From Streptomyces shenzhenensis (GTDB taxonomy: Bacteria; Actinomycetota; Actinomycetes; Streptomycetales; Streptomycetaceae), in NCBI RefSeq assembly GCF_021462265.1, contig NZ_JAJONF010000011.1:62001-126000 (forward strand): a DNA stretch of 64,000 bases. The letters run 5' to 3'. The notes beneath the pieces were generated by a model. It was not told the origin of the DNA. It made no database searches and saw only the letters and a program-made list of their open reading frames with translations. A program made the position numbers and the translations under genes. Each line of letters begins with the position of its first letter. Within the stretch, counting starts at the first letter, position 1. This document shows, piece after piece, positions 8,272 to 17,200 of the stretch.

Positions 8272-10095
8272 TCAGCGGCGGGCATATTCGCGGAAGCCGC
8301 GGCCGGTCTTGCGGCCGAGGCAGCCCGCGGCCACCAGGTGCTCCAGGAGCGGCGCGGGCGCGAGGCCCGGGTCGCGGAACTCCCGGTGCAGTACCTTCTC
8401 GATGGCGAGCGAGACGTCCAGGCCGACCACGTCGAGCAGTTCGAAGGGGCCCATCGGGTAGCCGCCGCCCAGCTTCATCGCGGCGTCGATGTCGTCGAGG
8501 GACGCGTAGTGCTCCTCGACCATCTTGATCGCGTTGTTGAGGTACGGGAACAGCAGGGCGTTGACGATGAATCCGGCCCGGTCGCCGCAGTCGACCGCGT
8601 GCTTTCCGACGCGGCCGCAGACCTCGCGGACGGTGGCGTGGACGTCCTCGGCGGTCAGCACGGTACGGACGACCTCGACCAGCTTCATGGCCGGCGCCGG
8701 GTTGAAGAAGTGCATGCCGATCACGTCCTGCGGACGCGAGGTGGCGCGGGCGCAGGCGACGACCGGCAGCGAGGAGGTGGTGGTGGCGAGGACCGCGCCC
8801 GGCTTGCAGACCTTGTCCAGCGTCGCGAACAGCTGCCGCTTGACCTCCAGGTCCTCGGCGACCGCCTCGACGGCCAGGTCGACGTCCGCGAAGGCGTCGT
8901 ACGAACCGGCCGGGGTGATCAGGTCCAGGGTCCGCGCGGCCGCCTCGGCGGTCATCCGGCCCTTTCCGACGGAGCGGTCCAGGGACTTGCCGATGCGGGC
9001 CTTGGCCGCCTGCGCCTTCTCCGCGCTGCGGGCGGCGAGGACGACCTCGTAGCCGGCCTTGGCGAAGACCTCGGCGATTCCGGAGGCCATGGTGCCGGAG
9101 CCGGCGACGCCGACCGAGCGGACCGTGCGGCCCGGGGCGGGCGCGGCGCCCTCCAGCGGGGTGAGCGCGTCACGGACGACGGTGGCGCTGCCGGGGGCCT
9201 CGTAGGTGTAGAAGCCGCGACCCGACTTGCGGCCCGTCAGGCCCGCCTCGCTGAGCTGCTTGAGGATCGGGGCCGGGGCGTGCAGCCGGTCGCGGGACTC
9301 GGCGTACATGGCGTCCAGGACCGTACGGGCGGTGTCGACGCCGATCAGGTCGAGCAGGGCGAGGGGGCCCATCGGCAGGCCGCAGCCGAGCCGCATGGCC
9401 GCGTCGATGTCCTCGCGGGAGGCGTACTTCGCCTCGTACATCGCGGCGGCCTGGTTGAGGTAGCCGAACAGCAGGCCGTCCGCGACGAACCCGGGGCGGT
9501 CGCCGACCGCGACCGGCTCCTTGCCCAGTTCGATCGCCAGGTCGGTGACGGTGGCGACGGCGCTCGGCGCGGTGAGGACCGACGAGACGACCTCGATCAG
9601 CTTCATCGCCGGGGCCGGGTTGAAGAAGTGCAGGCCGAGGACGCGCTCGGGGCGGGCCGAGGCGGCGGCCAGCCGGGTCACGGAGAGCGCGTTGGTGCCG
9701 GTCGCGAGGATGGTCTCGGGGCCGACGATGCCGTCCAGTTCGCGGAAGACCTGGTGCTTGATGTCGTACGACTCCGGGACCACCTCGATGACGAGGCCGG
9801 CGTCGGCCGCGGCCGTCAGGTCGGTGCCGGTGCGGACCCGGGCCAGCAGGCCGGCGCGCTCCTGCTCGGTGAGCTTGCCGCGCGCCACGGCCCGGGCCGT
9901 GGAGGCCTGCAGGGCGGCGAGGGACCTGGCGGCCTGGGCCTCGCTGACGTCGATGCCGATCACCTCGCGGCCGGCCCTCGCGAGGACCTCGGTGATACCG
10001 GTGCCCATGGTGCCGAGGCCGACGACGGCGATCGTCTTGAGCGGAGACGGGGAGGACGGGGAGGACAGGGAAGGGTCGGGCTGGGGAGCGGCCAT
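8272..10095 (-). CDS. fused tandem 3-hydroxyacyl-CoA dehydrogenase
   Basis: NAD-dependent 3-hydroxyacyl-CoA dehydrogenase of 607 residues made of two complete modules. Module 1 (about 20-305) opens with VVGLGTMGTGI and has HFFNPAPAMKLIEVV. Module 2 (about 320-605) opens with VGVAGSGTMASGI and repeats HFFNPAPAMKLVEVV. Both carry the nucleotide-binding glycines and the catalytic-type histidine, and both end in GRKSGRGF/GRKTGRGF, so neither half looks dead. A single module is about 290 residues in the usual 3-hydroxybutyryl-CoA dehydrogenases. Oxidation or formation of 3-hydroxybutyryl-CoA would feed crotonyl-CoA to Ccr. The ATG at 10093-10095 was chosen over longer in-frame sequence that is not conserved in character. 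Confidence 0.93.
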   Translation of the reverse strand: MAAPQPDPSLSSPSSPSPLKTIAVVGLGTMGTGITEVLARAGREVIGIDVSEAQAARSLAALQASTARAVARGKLTEQERAGLLARVRTGTDLTAAADAGLVIEVVPESYDIKHQVFRELDGIVGPETILATGTNALSVTRLAAASARPERVLGLHFFNPAPAMKLIEVVSSVLTAPSAVATVTDLAIELGKEPVAVGDRPGFVADGLLFGYLNQAAAMYEAKYASREDIDAAMRLGCGLPMGPLALLDLIGVDTARTVLDAMYAESRDRLHAPAPILKQLSEAGLTGRKSGRGFYTYEAPGSATVVRDALTPLEGAAPAPGRTVRSVGVAGSGTMASGIAEVFAKAGYEVVLAARSAEKAQAAKARIGKSLDRSVGKGRMTAEAAARTLDLITPAGSYDAFADVDLAVEAVAEDLEVKRQLFATLDKVCKPGAVLATTTSSLPVVACARATSRPQDVIGMHFFNPAPAMKLVEVVRTVLTAEDVHATVREVCGRVGKHAVDCGDRAGFIVNALLFPYLNNAIKMVEEHYASLDDIDAAMKLGGGYPMGPFELLDVVGLDVSLAIEKVLHREFRDPGLAPAPLLEHLVAAGCLGRKTGRGFREYARR

Positions 10096-10472
10096 CGCGG
10101 GACTCCAGGAATGAGGGTGACGACTGGAAACGCGCCCGGGTGCGCCGAGGGGCGCACCGGGTGCGGAGAGCGCTGCGTGAATGCGGGTGTAGCCGGGCTG
10201 ACTGGCGCACACGCCCGGTGCTGCTGCCGCGGGCGCGCACACGCCCGGGAGCGGCGGATTCCGACCGGCCCTGTCCCGGAGCCGGGTCGTACTGCGGTAC
10301 CGAGGTACCGAACCGACCTGACACTCACGCGGCTGCGTCACCAAACCGGCGTGAGCGATGGCGAGTGGGTGACTCGCTCGATTGAGCTTAACCGGCGGGT
10401 AACGAGCGCGCCAGCCCCCCGACTTTGTGATGTACGTCCCCCCGTCCGCGCGACCCCTCTACGCTGGACTTC
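10096..10472. other. divergent intergenic region
   Basis: No gene seen. It separates a minus-strand dehydrogenase from a plus-strand HEAT protein and should hold both promoters. It contains two copies of GCGCACACGCCCGG 30 bp apart (10205-10218, 10235-10248) and a tandem GGTACCGA pair (10296-10311), also CTCACGC/GCGTGAG arms near 10325-10355. No box pair with good spacing was recognised. Confidence 0.5.
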
Positions 10473-11048
10473 GTGGACGAAGAGTTGCGATCCCTCACGG
10501 AGCGTTTACGGCAGGAGTCGCAGGGAACGGCTGCCTACGACCGGCTTCTGGCCACCGAGGACCACGACGAACTGGCGGAGGTGCTCACCGCCGCCGGACA
10601 GCCCCTGTGGGCCAGGGAGCTGGCGGCGTTCCGGCTGGGTACGGCCGGCGACCGGCGGGCCTTCGAGACCCTGGTCCTGCTCCTCAACCACCGCGACCCA
10701 CCCCGCTGCGCCTGTGCCGCCCACGCCCTCGCCCGCCTCGGGGACCCGCGCACCGCCCGCGCGGCCGCCGCCCTCGCCACCAACGAGCTCCGCGTCGGCT
10801 ACGCCCTGCACTCCGTCCGCCTGCTGGTCGAACTGCGTGCCCCGGAGTCCGTCCCCGCCCTGATCACCACCCTGGAACGCCGGCTGCGCCCGCACGATCC
10901 CTACCGCAGGGTCGCCCTCGCCTGCGTGGACGGCCTCGGCGCCCTCGGCGACACCCGCGCCCGCCGCGTCCTGACCGAGGCACTGGCCCACCCCGCCCTC
11001 GCCGAGGCGGCGGTCCAGGCCCTCACCCGCATCCCTGGTCAGAGGTGA
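10473..11048 (+). CDS. HEAT-repeat protein
   Basis: Helical-repeat protein of 191 residues starting at a GTG. Repeats of about 31-35 residues are visible: AFETLVLLLNHRDPPRCACAAHALARLGDPR, then VPALITTLERR with VALACVDGLGALGDTRAR, then RVLTEALAHPALAEAAVQAL. Such HEAT/PBS-lyase-like repeats form scaffolds for protein contacts; no catalytic residues are apparent. No signal peptide or membrane segment is seen, so it is probably cytoplasmic. The 3' end overlaps the relic of a convergent acetyltransferase gene by about 25 bp. Function unknown. Confidence 0.85.
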   Translation: MDEELRSLTERLRQESQGTAAYDRLLATEDHDELAEVLTAAGQPLWARELAAFRLGTAGDRRAFETLVLLLNHRDPPRCACAAHALARLGDPRTARAAAALATNELRVGYALHSVRLLVELRAPESVPALITTLERRLRPHDPYRRVALACVDGLGALGDTRARRVLTEALAHPALAEAAVQALTRIPGQR

Positions 11049-11220
11049 CGCCGGACTCCCTGACGTACCGCACCTCGGGCACCGGCACCCCGTCGACCTC
11101 GTACGCCTCCTCGGCGCCGTCGGCGGCGAAACCCGCGATCTCGTAGAACCGCCGGGCGCGCGCGTTCCCCTTCAGCACCCACAGAAAGCCGCGCGGCTGC
11201 CCGGCGCACCGCTCCGGCAC
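11023..11220 (-). pseudogene. C-terminal relic of a GNAT acetyltransferase
   Basis: The translated segment contains LWVLKGNARARRFYEIAGF followed by a PEVRYVRE ending. That is the C-terminal signature of GCN5-related N-acetyltransferases (the acetyl-CoA pyrophosphate loop and last strands are missing). No N-terminal part is found upstream: sequence from about 11240 begins with a plausible start but in another frame, which implies a deletion. About 65 residues remain of a usual 160-180. Confidence 0.65.
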
Positions 11221-11280
11221 CGCCGGGGGAGCGAGGCGTCGTTCATGGCGGCACCTCGGGGCGACACCGTCGGGAGCGGC

Positions 11281-12846
11281 TCAGCCGCGGAAGCCCAGCA
11301 GGCCGTGCAGGGCCGAGCCGCGGGACGACGTCGAGGCGGCCTTGGTGGTCAGGGGCTTCGGGTCCGGGGTCTTCCGGCAGACCGCGTCGGCCGTGCCGTG
11401 GCCGCGCGGGACCGTGCCGTTCGTCAGGTAGGCGGCGAGGTGGGTGTCCAGGCAGGTGTTGCCGCTGAGCGTGACGCCGTGGTTGCCGCCGCCCTGCTCC
11501 ACGACCAGGCTGGAGCCGGCCAGCAGCCGGTGGACCGTGACGCCGCCCTGGTAGGGGGTGGCCGCGTCGTCCGTCGCCTGGAACAGGAGGACCGGCGGGA
11601 GCTTGCCGTTGGTGATGTCCACCGGCCGGAGCGTCTTCGTCGGCCAGTACGCGCACACCGCGTTGTACCAGGCGTTGTTCCAGGCCATGAACGGCGCCTT
11701 CTCGTACGCCGCCCAGTTGTCCTTGCGCCACTGGTTCCAGTCCCGTGGCCAGGAGGAGTCCCGGCACTGGACGGCCGAGTAGACGCTGTAGCCGTTGTCG
11801 CCGGCGGCGTCGACGGCGGCGAACTTCTGGTAGGCCGCGACCAGCGCGGTCGTCTTCCCGCCGTTGACGTAGGCGGAGAACGCCTCGGCCAGGTAGGGCC
11901 AGTAGCCGTTGTAGTAGCCGCCCGGGACGAAGGTGTCCTCCAGCTCGGCGGCGCCCACCTCGCCCCCCGCCGGTTTCCTCGCCAGCGCGGCCCGCATGGC
12001 GTACCACCTGGCCTCGACCTTCTCCGGGTCGGTGCCGAGCCGGTAGGTCGAGTCGTACTTCGCGATCCACGCCATCAGCGCGCGCTGACGGTCGTTGAAC
12101 GCGTGGTCCTGGCTCAGGTTGTCGTCGTACCAGACGCCCGTGGGGTCGACGACCGAGTCCAGGACCAGGCGGTGGATCCGGTCCGGGTGCAGTTTCGCGT
12201 AGACCGCGCCCAGGTAGGTGCCGTAGGAGTAGCCGAGGTAGCTGATCCGGCGCGCCCCGAGGGACTGGCGGATCGAGTCGAGGTCCTGTGCGGCGCTGAC
12301 CGTGTCGAGGTAGGGCAGCAGGTTCGCGTACTTCTCGCCGCACGCCGCCGCGAACGACCGCACCCGCTTGAGGTTCGCCTGTTCGAGGGCGGGGGTGGCC
12401 GGGACCGGGTCGGGGCGCACCGGCTCGAAGTAGCGGGGCGCGCAGTCGACCGCCGGGCTGGATTTGCCGACTCCGCGCGGGTCGAAGCCGATGACGTCGT
12501 ACCGGGCCGCCACCTTCTTGGGCAGGGTGGACGCGACGAAGCCCGCGAGACTCAGCCCGCTGCCGCCGGGGCCGCCGGGGTTGACCAGCAGCGGCCCCTG
12601 AGAGGCCGCCGCGGTGTGCGGGACACGGGTGAGGGCGAGGGTGATCTGTTTTCCGCGCGGGTTCCGGTGGTCGAGGGGTGCCCTGACCGAGCCGCACTGG
12701 AGCGTCGGGTAGTCGGCGGTGCCGCATTTCCGCCAGGTCACCGGGGACACCCGGAGGGGGGCTCGGGGGGCGGCGGTCGCGGGCAGGGCGGTGAACGAAC
12801 CGGCCACGACGGCGGCGGCGCACAGCACGGCTGCGCGTGTTCGCAT
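11281..12846 (-). CDS. secreted alpha/beta hydrolase, tripeptidyl-aminopeptidase type (Tap/SlpD-like)
   Basis: Exported serine peptidase-like hydrolase of 521 residues. The N-terminus is a Sec signal peptide ending near PATAA (residues 20-27). The fold shows the oxyanion segment LLVNPGGPGGSG (86-97), VIGFDPRGVGKS, the nucleophile Ser207 in GYSYGT, the acid Asp in ATDDAATPYQGG and the histidine in GGGNHGVT. The C-terminal TAP-like domain is present. Relatives remove N-terminal tripeptides from exported proteins in Streptomyces; the exact substrate here is not known. It is monocistronic and followed by the GNAT relic. Confidence 0.9.
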   Translation of the reverse strand: MRTRAAVLCAAAVVAGSFTALPATAAPRAPLRVSPVTWRKCGTADYPTLQCGSVRAPLDHRNPRGKQITLALTRVPHTAAASQGPLLVNPGGPGGSGLSLAGFVASTLPKKVAARYDVIGFDPRGVGKSSPAVDCAPRYFEPVRPDPVPATPALEQANLKRVRSFAAACGEKYANLLPYLDTVSAAQDLDSIRQSLGARRISYLGYSYGTYLGAVYAKLHPDRIHRLVLDSVVDPTGVWYDDNLSQDHAFNDRQRALMAWIAKYDSTYRLGTDPEKVEARWYAMRAALARKPAGGEVGAAELEDTFVPGGYYNGYWPYLAEAFSAYVNGGKTTALVAAYQKFAAVDAAGDNGYSVYSAVQCRDSSWPRDWNQWRKDNWAAYEKAPFMAWNNAWYNAVCAYWPTKTLRPVDITNGKLPPVLLFQATDDAATPYQGGVTVHRLLAGSSLVVEQGGGNHGVTLSGNTCLDTHLAAYLTNGTVPRGHGTADAVCRKTPDPKPLTTKAASTSSRGSALHGLLGFRG

Positions 12847-13370
12847 GGGTCCTCCCAGGACGGAGGGTCGTGGACCGCACGTGTCACGGTCCTCGCCGCA
12901 TCGTCCCGGGAACGGACCCCCAGAGAACGCATTCTGACGATTAATGACCCAATTGGGTCGAGGCTTGCGCCCGAACGCCCCCAGCCGTGAACGCGCTCAG
13001 AGCAGGGTGAGCTGGGTCGGCTCCGGCGGCGCCGGTTCCTCCTCCGGCGCCGGTACCGGGATCCGGCGCGGGGTGCCCGCGCGGTTCGGCCCGATGCCGT
13101 ACTCCCCGGCCGGCTCGCGCACCTGACGGGTGATCCGGCGCTGGTACCACTTGGGCGCGTCCACGTCGTCAGCGCCCGCAGCGAGCTGCCCCTGCTGCGC
13201 AGCGGCGCCCGGGTTCCGCCGGACCAGGCCACCGCCGAAGGCCCGGTGCCGCGGCAGCGGGCCGGCCGGTAGTCCGCCGTGCGGGCGGAGCCCGGCGACC
13301 CACCACCCGGCGTGGGCCGCCAGTTCCGAGGGATGCGGTGCCGAGGCGGGTGCGCATGCCAGGGTGTGCT
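12847..13370. other. gene-poor stretch with an unassigned ORF
   Basis: The first 100 bp would carry the hydrolase promoter. An uninterrupted minus-strand reading frame (12997-13386, 129 codons) has a biased Pro/Glu-rich end (EEEPAPPEPTQLTLL) and a stretch KWYQRRITRQVREP. It has no family I recognise and its start overlaps the AraC relic. It may be a further relic; not supported as a gene. Confidence 0.35.
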
Positions 13371-13815
13371 TCAAGCGACCTGACATTCGACGGCATCAGC
13401 CCTTCTTCCGATGTTCGGTACGGTAGCGGCCGGGGCCCGGCCGACGACGCGCTTGAACGCGCGGGCGAAGGCGAACTCCGAGTCGTATCCCACCTCATGA
13501 GCGGTGCGGCGCAGCGGCACCCGGCCCTCGCGCGCCAGCCGGGCGGCGGCCGTCATCCGCCACCGCGCACAGCAGGGCCTTGAGCGGGCCCTCCCCCCTC
13601 GACGATCAGACCGGCGGGGGACATTCCCTCCAGTGTCCCGCCGAAGATCTCCCCGAACGGCCGCACCGGGCGCTCTCCGGCATCGGAGACGGCGTGTCCG
13701 ATGCCGGAGGGCAGGAGGGCGATGTCGCCCTGGAAGAGCAGGATCGGTTCGCTGCCGTCGGGAGTGAGGTGGCAGGCGCCGCGGTCCACTCGTCGTTCTG
13801 CTCGGCCAGGACCGC
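13371..13815 (-). pseudogene. AraC-family regulator relic, frameshifted
   Basis: Two pieces in different frames make up a degraded cupin-AraC regulator. Upstream (about 13560-13815) is an AraC-binding cupin piece with SEPILLFQGDIALLPSGIGHAVSD. Downstream (13371-13556) is the HTH end: RTAHEVGYDSEFAFARAFKR followed by a short tail. The linker and first HTH half between them are lost or scrambled. Usual members are about 300 residues. The gene cannot make a full regulator. Confidence 0.7.
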
Positions 13816-13847
13816 GCCGACCAGCCGGGTCACGGTGGTGCGGTGAC

Positions 13848-14190
13848 CCCGTCAACATGCTCGGATGCGTCACCGACGACCAGTCCAGCGGAACGACCGC
13901 CATCGTCCAGTGGCACGAACTCGACCGGGCGGTACGCGACGGGGCCGTGCGCGTCGACGTCCGCACCTGTACCGAGCACGAGGCGGGAGGCATCCCCGGC
14001 TCCCTGCACGTCCCCGTCGACGAGTTGCGCGCCCGCCTCGACGAGATTCCCATCGGCCGTCCCGCAGTCGTCTACTGCCACGCCGGACTGCGGTCTGACG
14101 GCCGCCCGCATCCTGACCCGACACGGACGCAACGTGCGCAACCCCGACGGCGGCTGGCTCACCTGGCAGGCGGAACAGACACGTCCTTGA
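13848..14190 (+). pseudogene. rhodanese domain relic, probably the C-terminus of a CoA-disulfide-reductase-type flavoprotein
   Basis: Frame 1 reads QWHELDRAVRDGAVRVDVRT through AVVYCHAGLRS, including the active-site-loop cysteine of a rhodanese domain. At about 14092-14098 the frame changes and continues as LTAARILTRHGRNVRNPDGG to a TGA at 14188-14190. The preceding NMLG fragment is what usually joins an FAD-dependent pyridine-nucleotide disulfide reductase to its rhodanese domain, but the reductase itself is absent. Truncated at the 5' side and frameshifted, so not functional. Confidence 0.72.
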
Positions 14191-14201
14191 CGGCGTGCGG
14201 T

Positions 14202-14227
14202 GGAGGGCGGGCCGGGGCCCGCCCTCC
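14202..14227. terminator. convergent stem-loop terminator
   Basis: GGAGGGCGGGC (14202-14212) and GCCCGCCCTCC (14217-14227) form a perfect 11-bp stem with loop CGGG. It lies between the stop of the rhodanese relic and the stop of the convergent multicopper oxidase. Confidence 0.65.
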
Positions 14228-14274
14228 TGTCGTGCGTGGTCACTCAGCCGCTGCCCGGCTCCTTCCCCCCGTGG

Positions 14275-17200
14275 TCACCGTGGTGAGCGCACCGACACCT
14301 GAACCGTGAGGGGACGCGTCGTTCTGCGCCCGGCGACGTTCGTTGCCGAGACCCGGTACTGGTAGGCCGACCCCGGTCCGACGGTGCCGTCCACGAACGT
14401 GACCTTTCCGGTCTTGGCGCGGGCCGGGACCTTGCCGACCTGCTTGAACGTCACACCGTTGTCCGTGGACCGCTCGATGACGAACCCGGACTCGTTGGTC
14501 GAGTTGTCCCGCCAGGTGAGGCCGACCCTCTTCCCGGACCGCAGCGCGGCGCTCAGGCCCGTCGGAGGCAGCGGACCGTTGAGGCCGAGCGGGTCCGACA
14601 CCGACTTCACCGTCATGCTCGGGAACTCGCTGCCGTATCCGACCGTGTTGAGCGCGACGACCCGGTAGAGGTACGGCGTGGCCGTCGATGCCGTCGGGTC
14701 GACGAAGGAGCGGGCCTCGTGGATGTTCGGCTGGTCCAGTGGCGAGGCCACCGTGCCGACGTCGGCCCACGTGGTGCCGTCGCTCGACCGCTGGACGACG
14801 AAGGAGGTCTCGTTGACCGAGTTGTCCTGCCACGTCAGCCGGATCCGAGCGCTCGTGCCCGTGCCCACGACATCCGACGAGAGCCCGCTCGCCTTCAACG
14901 GGGGCAGCGCCAGCGACGCGGGACGCATCATGTCCATCTCCTCGTGGCTGAGGATGTGACAGTGGATGACGTACTCCCAGCCGAAGTTCACCAGCTTGTT
15001 GGTGATGGCTGCCGTCGGGTTGCCCTGCGGATCGATGTTGTTGAACATCGAGGTGTCACCGAGTGGCATCGCCGGGTCGAGAGGCCGGATGGAGTTCGGC
15101 ACTTCGAAGGGCACCGTCGGCACGACCGGCCGCAGCGCGACGATCGTGTCCTCCAGCGGGCTCATCCGCACCGTGTCCTTCCACCCGAGTTCGTTGGCGT
15201 CCGGTCGGATGACGATGTTGTCCCAGGTCACCCGATTGAGCACCTGGACGTCGTACAGGTGGAAGTGGATCGGGTGGGTGTCCACCCCGTTGTGGGTGAA
15301 CCGCCAGATCTGGGTCCCGTCCGCGTTGGTACTGATGGGCGTGACCTTCACATCTCCCTTGGGCAGGTCGGTGCCGTCGATCAGTTCGGTCTGCGGGTTG
15401 ATGTACGGGTACAACGTCACGTTCTGCGCGCCCGGTGTCGGTGGCTGCGCCTCGACGCCGAGGTTGGCCTGCATCCGGCCGAAGTCGTCGAACGCGGTCG
15501 CGTTCATCTCGTCGTGGATGGCCTTCGGCTGCAGGGGCATCGACATCTTGGTGTTCGGTGCCTTGAGCGTGTTGAAGCCGAACGCCGACGTGTCGTTCAC
15601 CCGGACCAGGCCGTCACAGGTGTTCACGGACGTGTTGGCGACATTGCAGTTGCTGCTGGCGGCGAAGGTCGTGCCGTACGCCGAGTTGTAGGCCGCCTGC
15701 CCGACGATCGCCGGGTTCTGCCCGGACTCGAAGACGCCCGAGCCGTCCGCATGGTGCCGGAAGGCGGCCCGCAGCTTTGCCAGGTCGAACGCCGGAGCCG
15801 GCGCCGTGTCCGCGATGGTCACCTGCATCACGGTGCGGGTGTTGGGCCCGTACCCCGGCAGGATCTTCGGTGCGCCGGCCGGGCTGAGGTCGGGTGCGCC
15901 CGTGTAGTAGTCGTACGACGGGATGCGTGCCGGGTAGGCCGCGGGTGCGTCGTTGTACAGGATGAGCGTCTTGCCGGCGAACTTCGAGAAGTCCACCAGC
16001 ACGTCGGCCCGCTCGGCCGGTGCGAGCGCCAGCGAGTGCTTGTCCACGTTGCCGACGTCGAAGCGCGTCGGGTCGGTGATCCAGGTCGTCGGCTGCTGGC
16101 CGTCGATGACCGCCGGTGCGGGCAGGAAGCCGCCCTCGTTGGCGATCTGGATCCAGTCCGGCCCGGCGAGGTCGTTGTTCGCATCCACCGGGGTGGGCGA
16201 GACGGTCGGGTCGGTCTGCGCCGCCGCCAGCTCGCCCGGCTTCAGCGCCACCTCGGTCGTGCCGTCGCCCTGCTTCGGATCGGCGGTGTACCACTGGAAG
16301 TTGAAGAACCGGTCGTTCGCGGCGTTGAGCAGCCGCATCCGGTAGGTCTTCGGCTGGAGCGTCACCTTCGGATAGGCGACCCCGTTGACGATGGGTGTGT
16401 CGTTGAACTGTTCCATGCCCATCGAGATGTTCGGCGTACCGGGGATCTGCTCCGGCTCGCAGAACGGGTCGGTCTGGTACTGCCAGGTCGACGGGACGTC
16501 CAGCTTGCACTTCGGGTCGTAGTACGGGTTGGCGATCGGCCCGTACTTGGCGGTGCCGGACGGCGGCCAGAACCACGGCCCGTACATCCAGCGTCCGTAC
16601 GCGCTCATGCCCGACGGGTCGCCCGGGTTCTGCGCGGGCATGTAGACGTGGTGGTACCAGAAGCTGCCCTTGGTGCCCCAGCGCTTCGTGTTCCAGGTGG
16701 GGTCCTGGCCATAGGAGGTGGTCTTGCCGTCGGCGTCCTTCCGGTCCTTGAGCTGGGCGTCGTCCGGCACGAACGTGCGGTCCTGGACGAGCAGCGGGAC
16801 GGTGTCACCCGCGTCGGGGATCGTGCCGCCGCGGATCAGCGACTTCTCCGTGTCGTCGGTGATGGTGTAGCCCGCGGCCTCGCCTGCGTACACGTTGAGC
16901 CGGGTGATGCCGTAGGAGTGGTCGTGGTAGAACATCAGCCGGGCGCTCTGCTGGTTGGTGTAGTAGAACGTCGAGCAGCCGTCGTCCTTCGCGGCGCAGA
17001 GCGTCGCCCCGGTGCCGTCCACCATGTCCGGCACGTTCTGCACGCTGACGCCCTGCGGCCAGTCCGTGGTCTCGCCGGCCGGGGTGATCCACTGGTGCGG
17101 GGTGCCGTCGCTGATCCACGGCGTGATGCCGCCGTGCAGGTGCAACGTGGCCCGGTTGTCCGGGAAGCAGCCGGCCTTGTCGTTCGTGCACCCCGGATTG

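Noticed and set aside
7783..10863. Very long plus-strand frame (1026 codons) opposite the TetR and hydroxyacyl-CoA dehydrogenase genes
   Set aside because: Antisense shadow caused by GC bias at third codon positions; translation is Arg/Gly/Val-rich with no domain, whereas the minus-strand genes have clear motifs.
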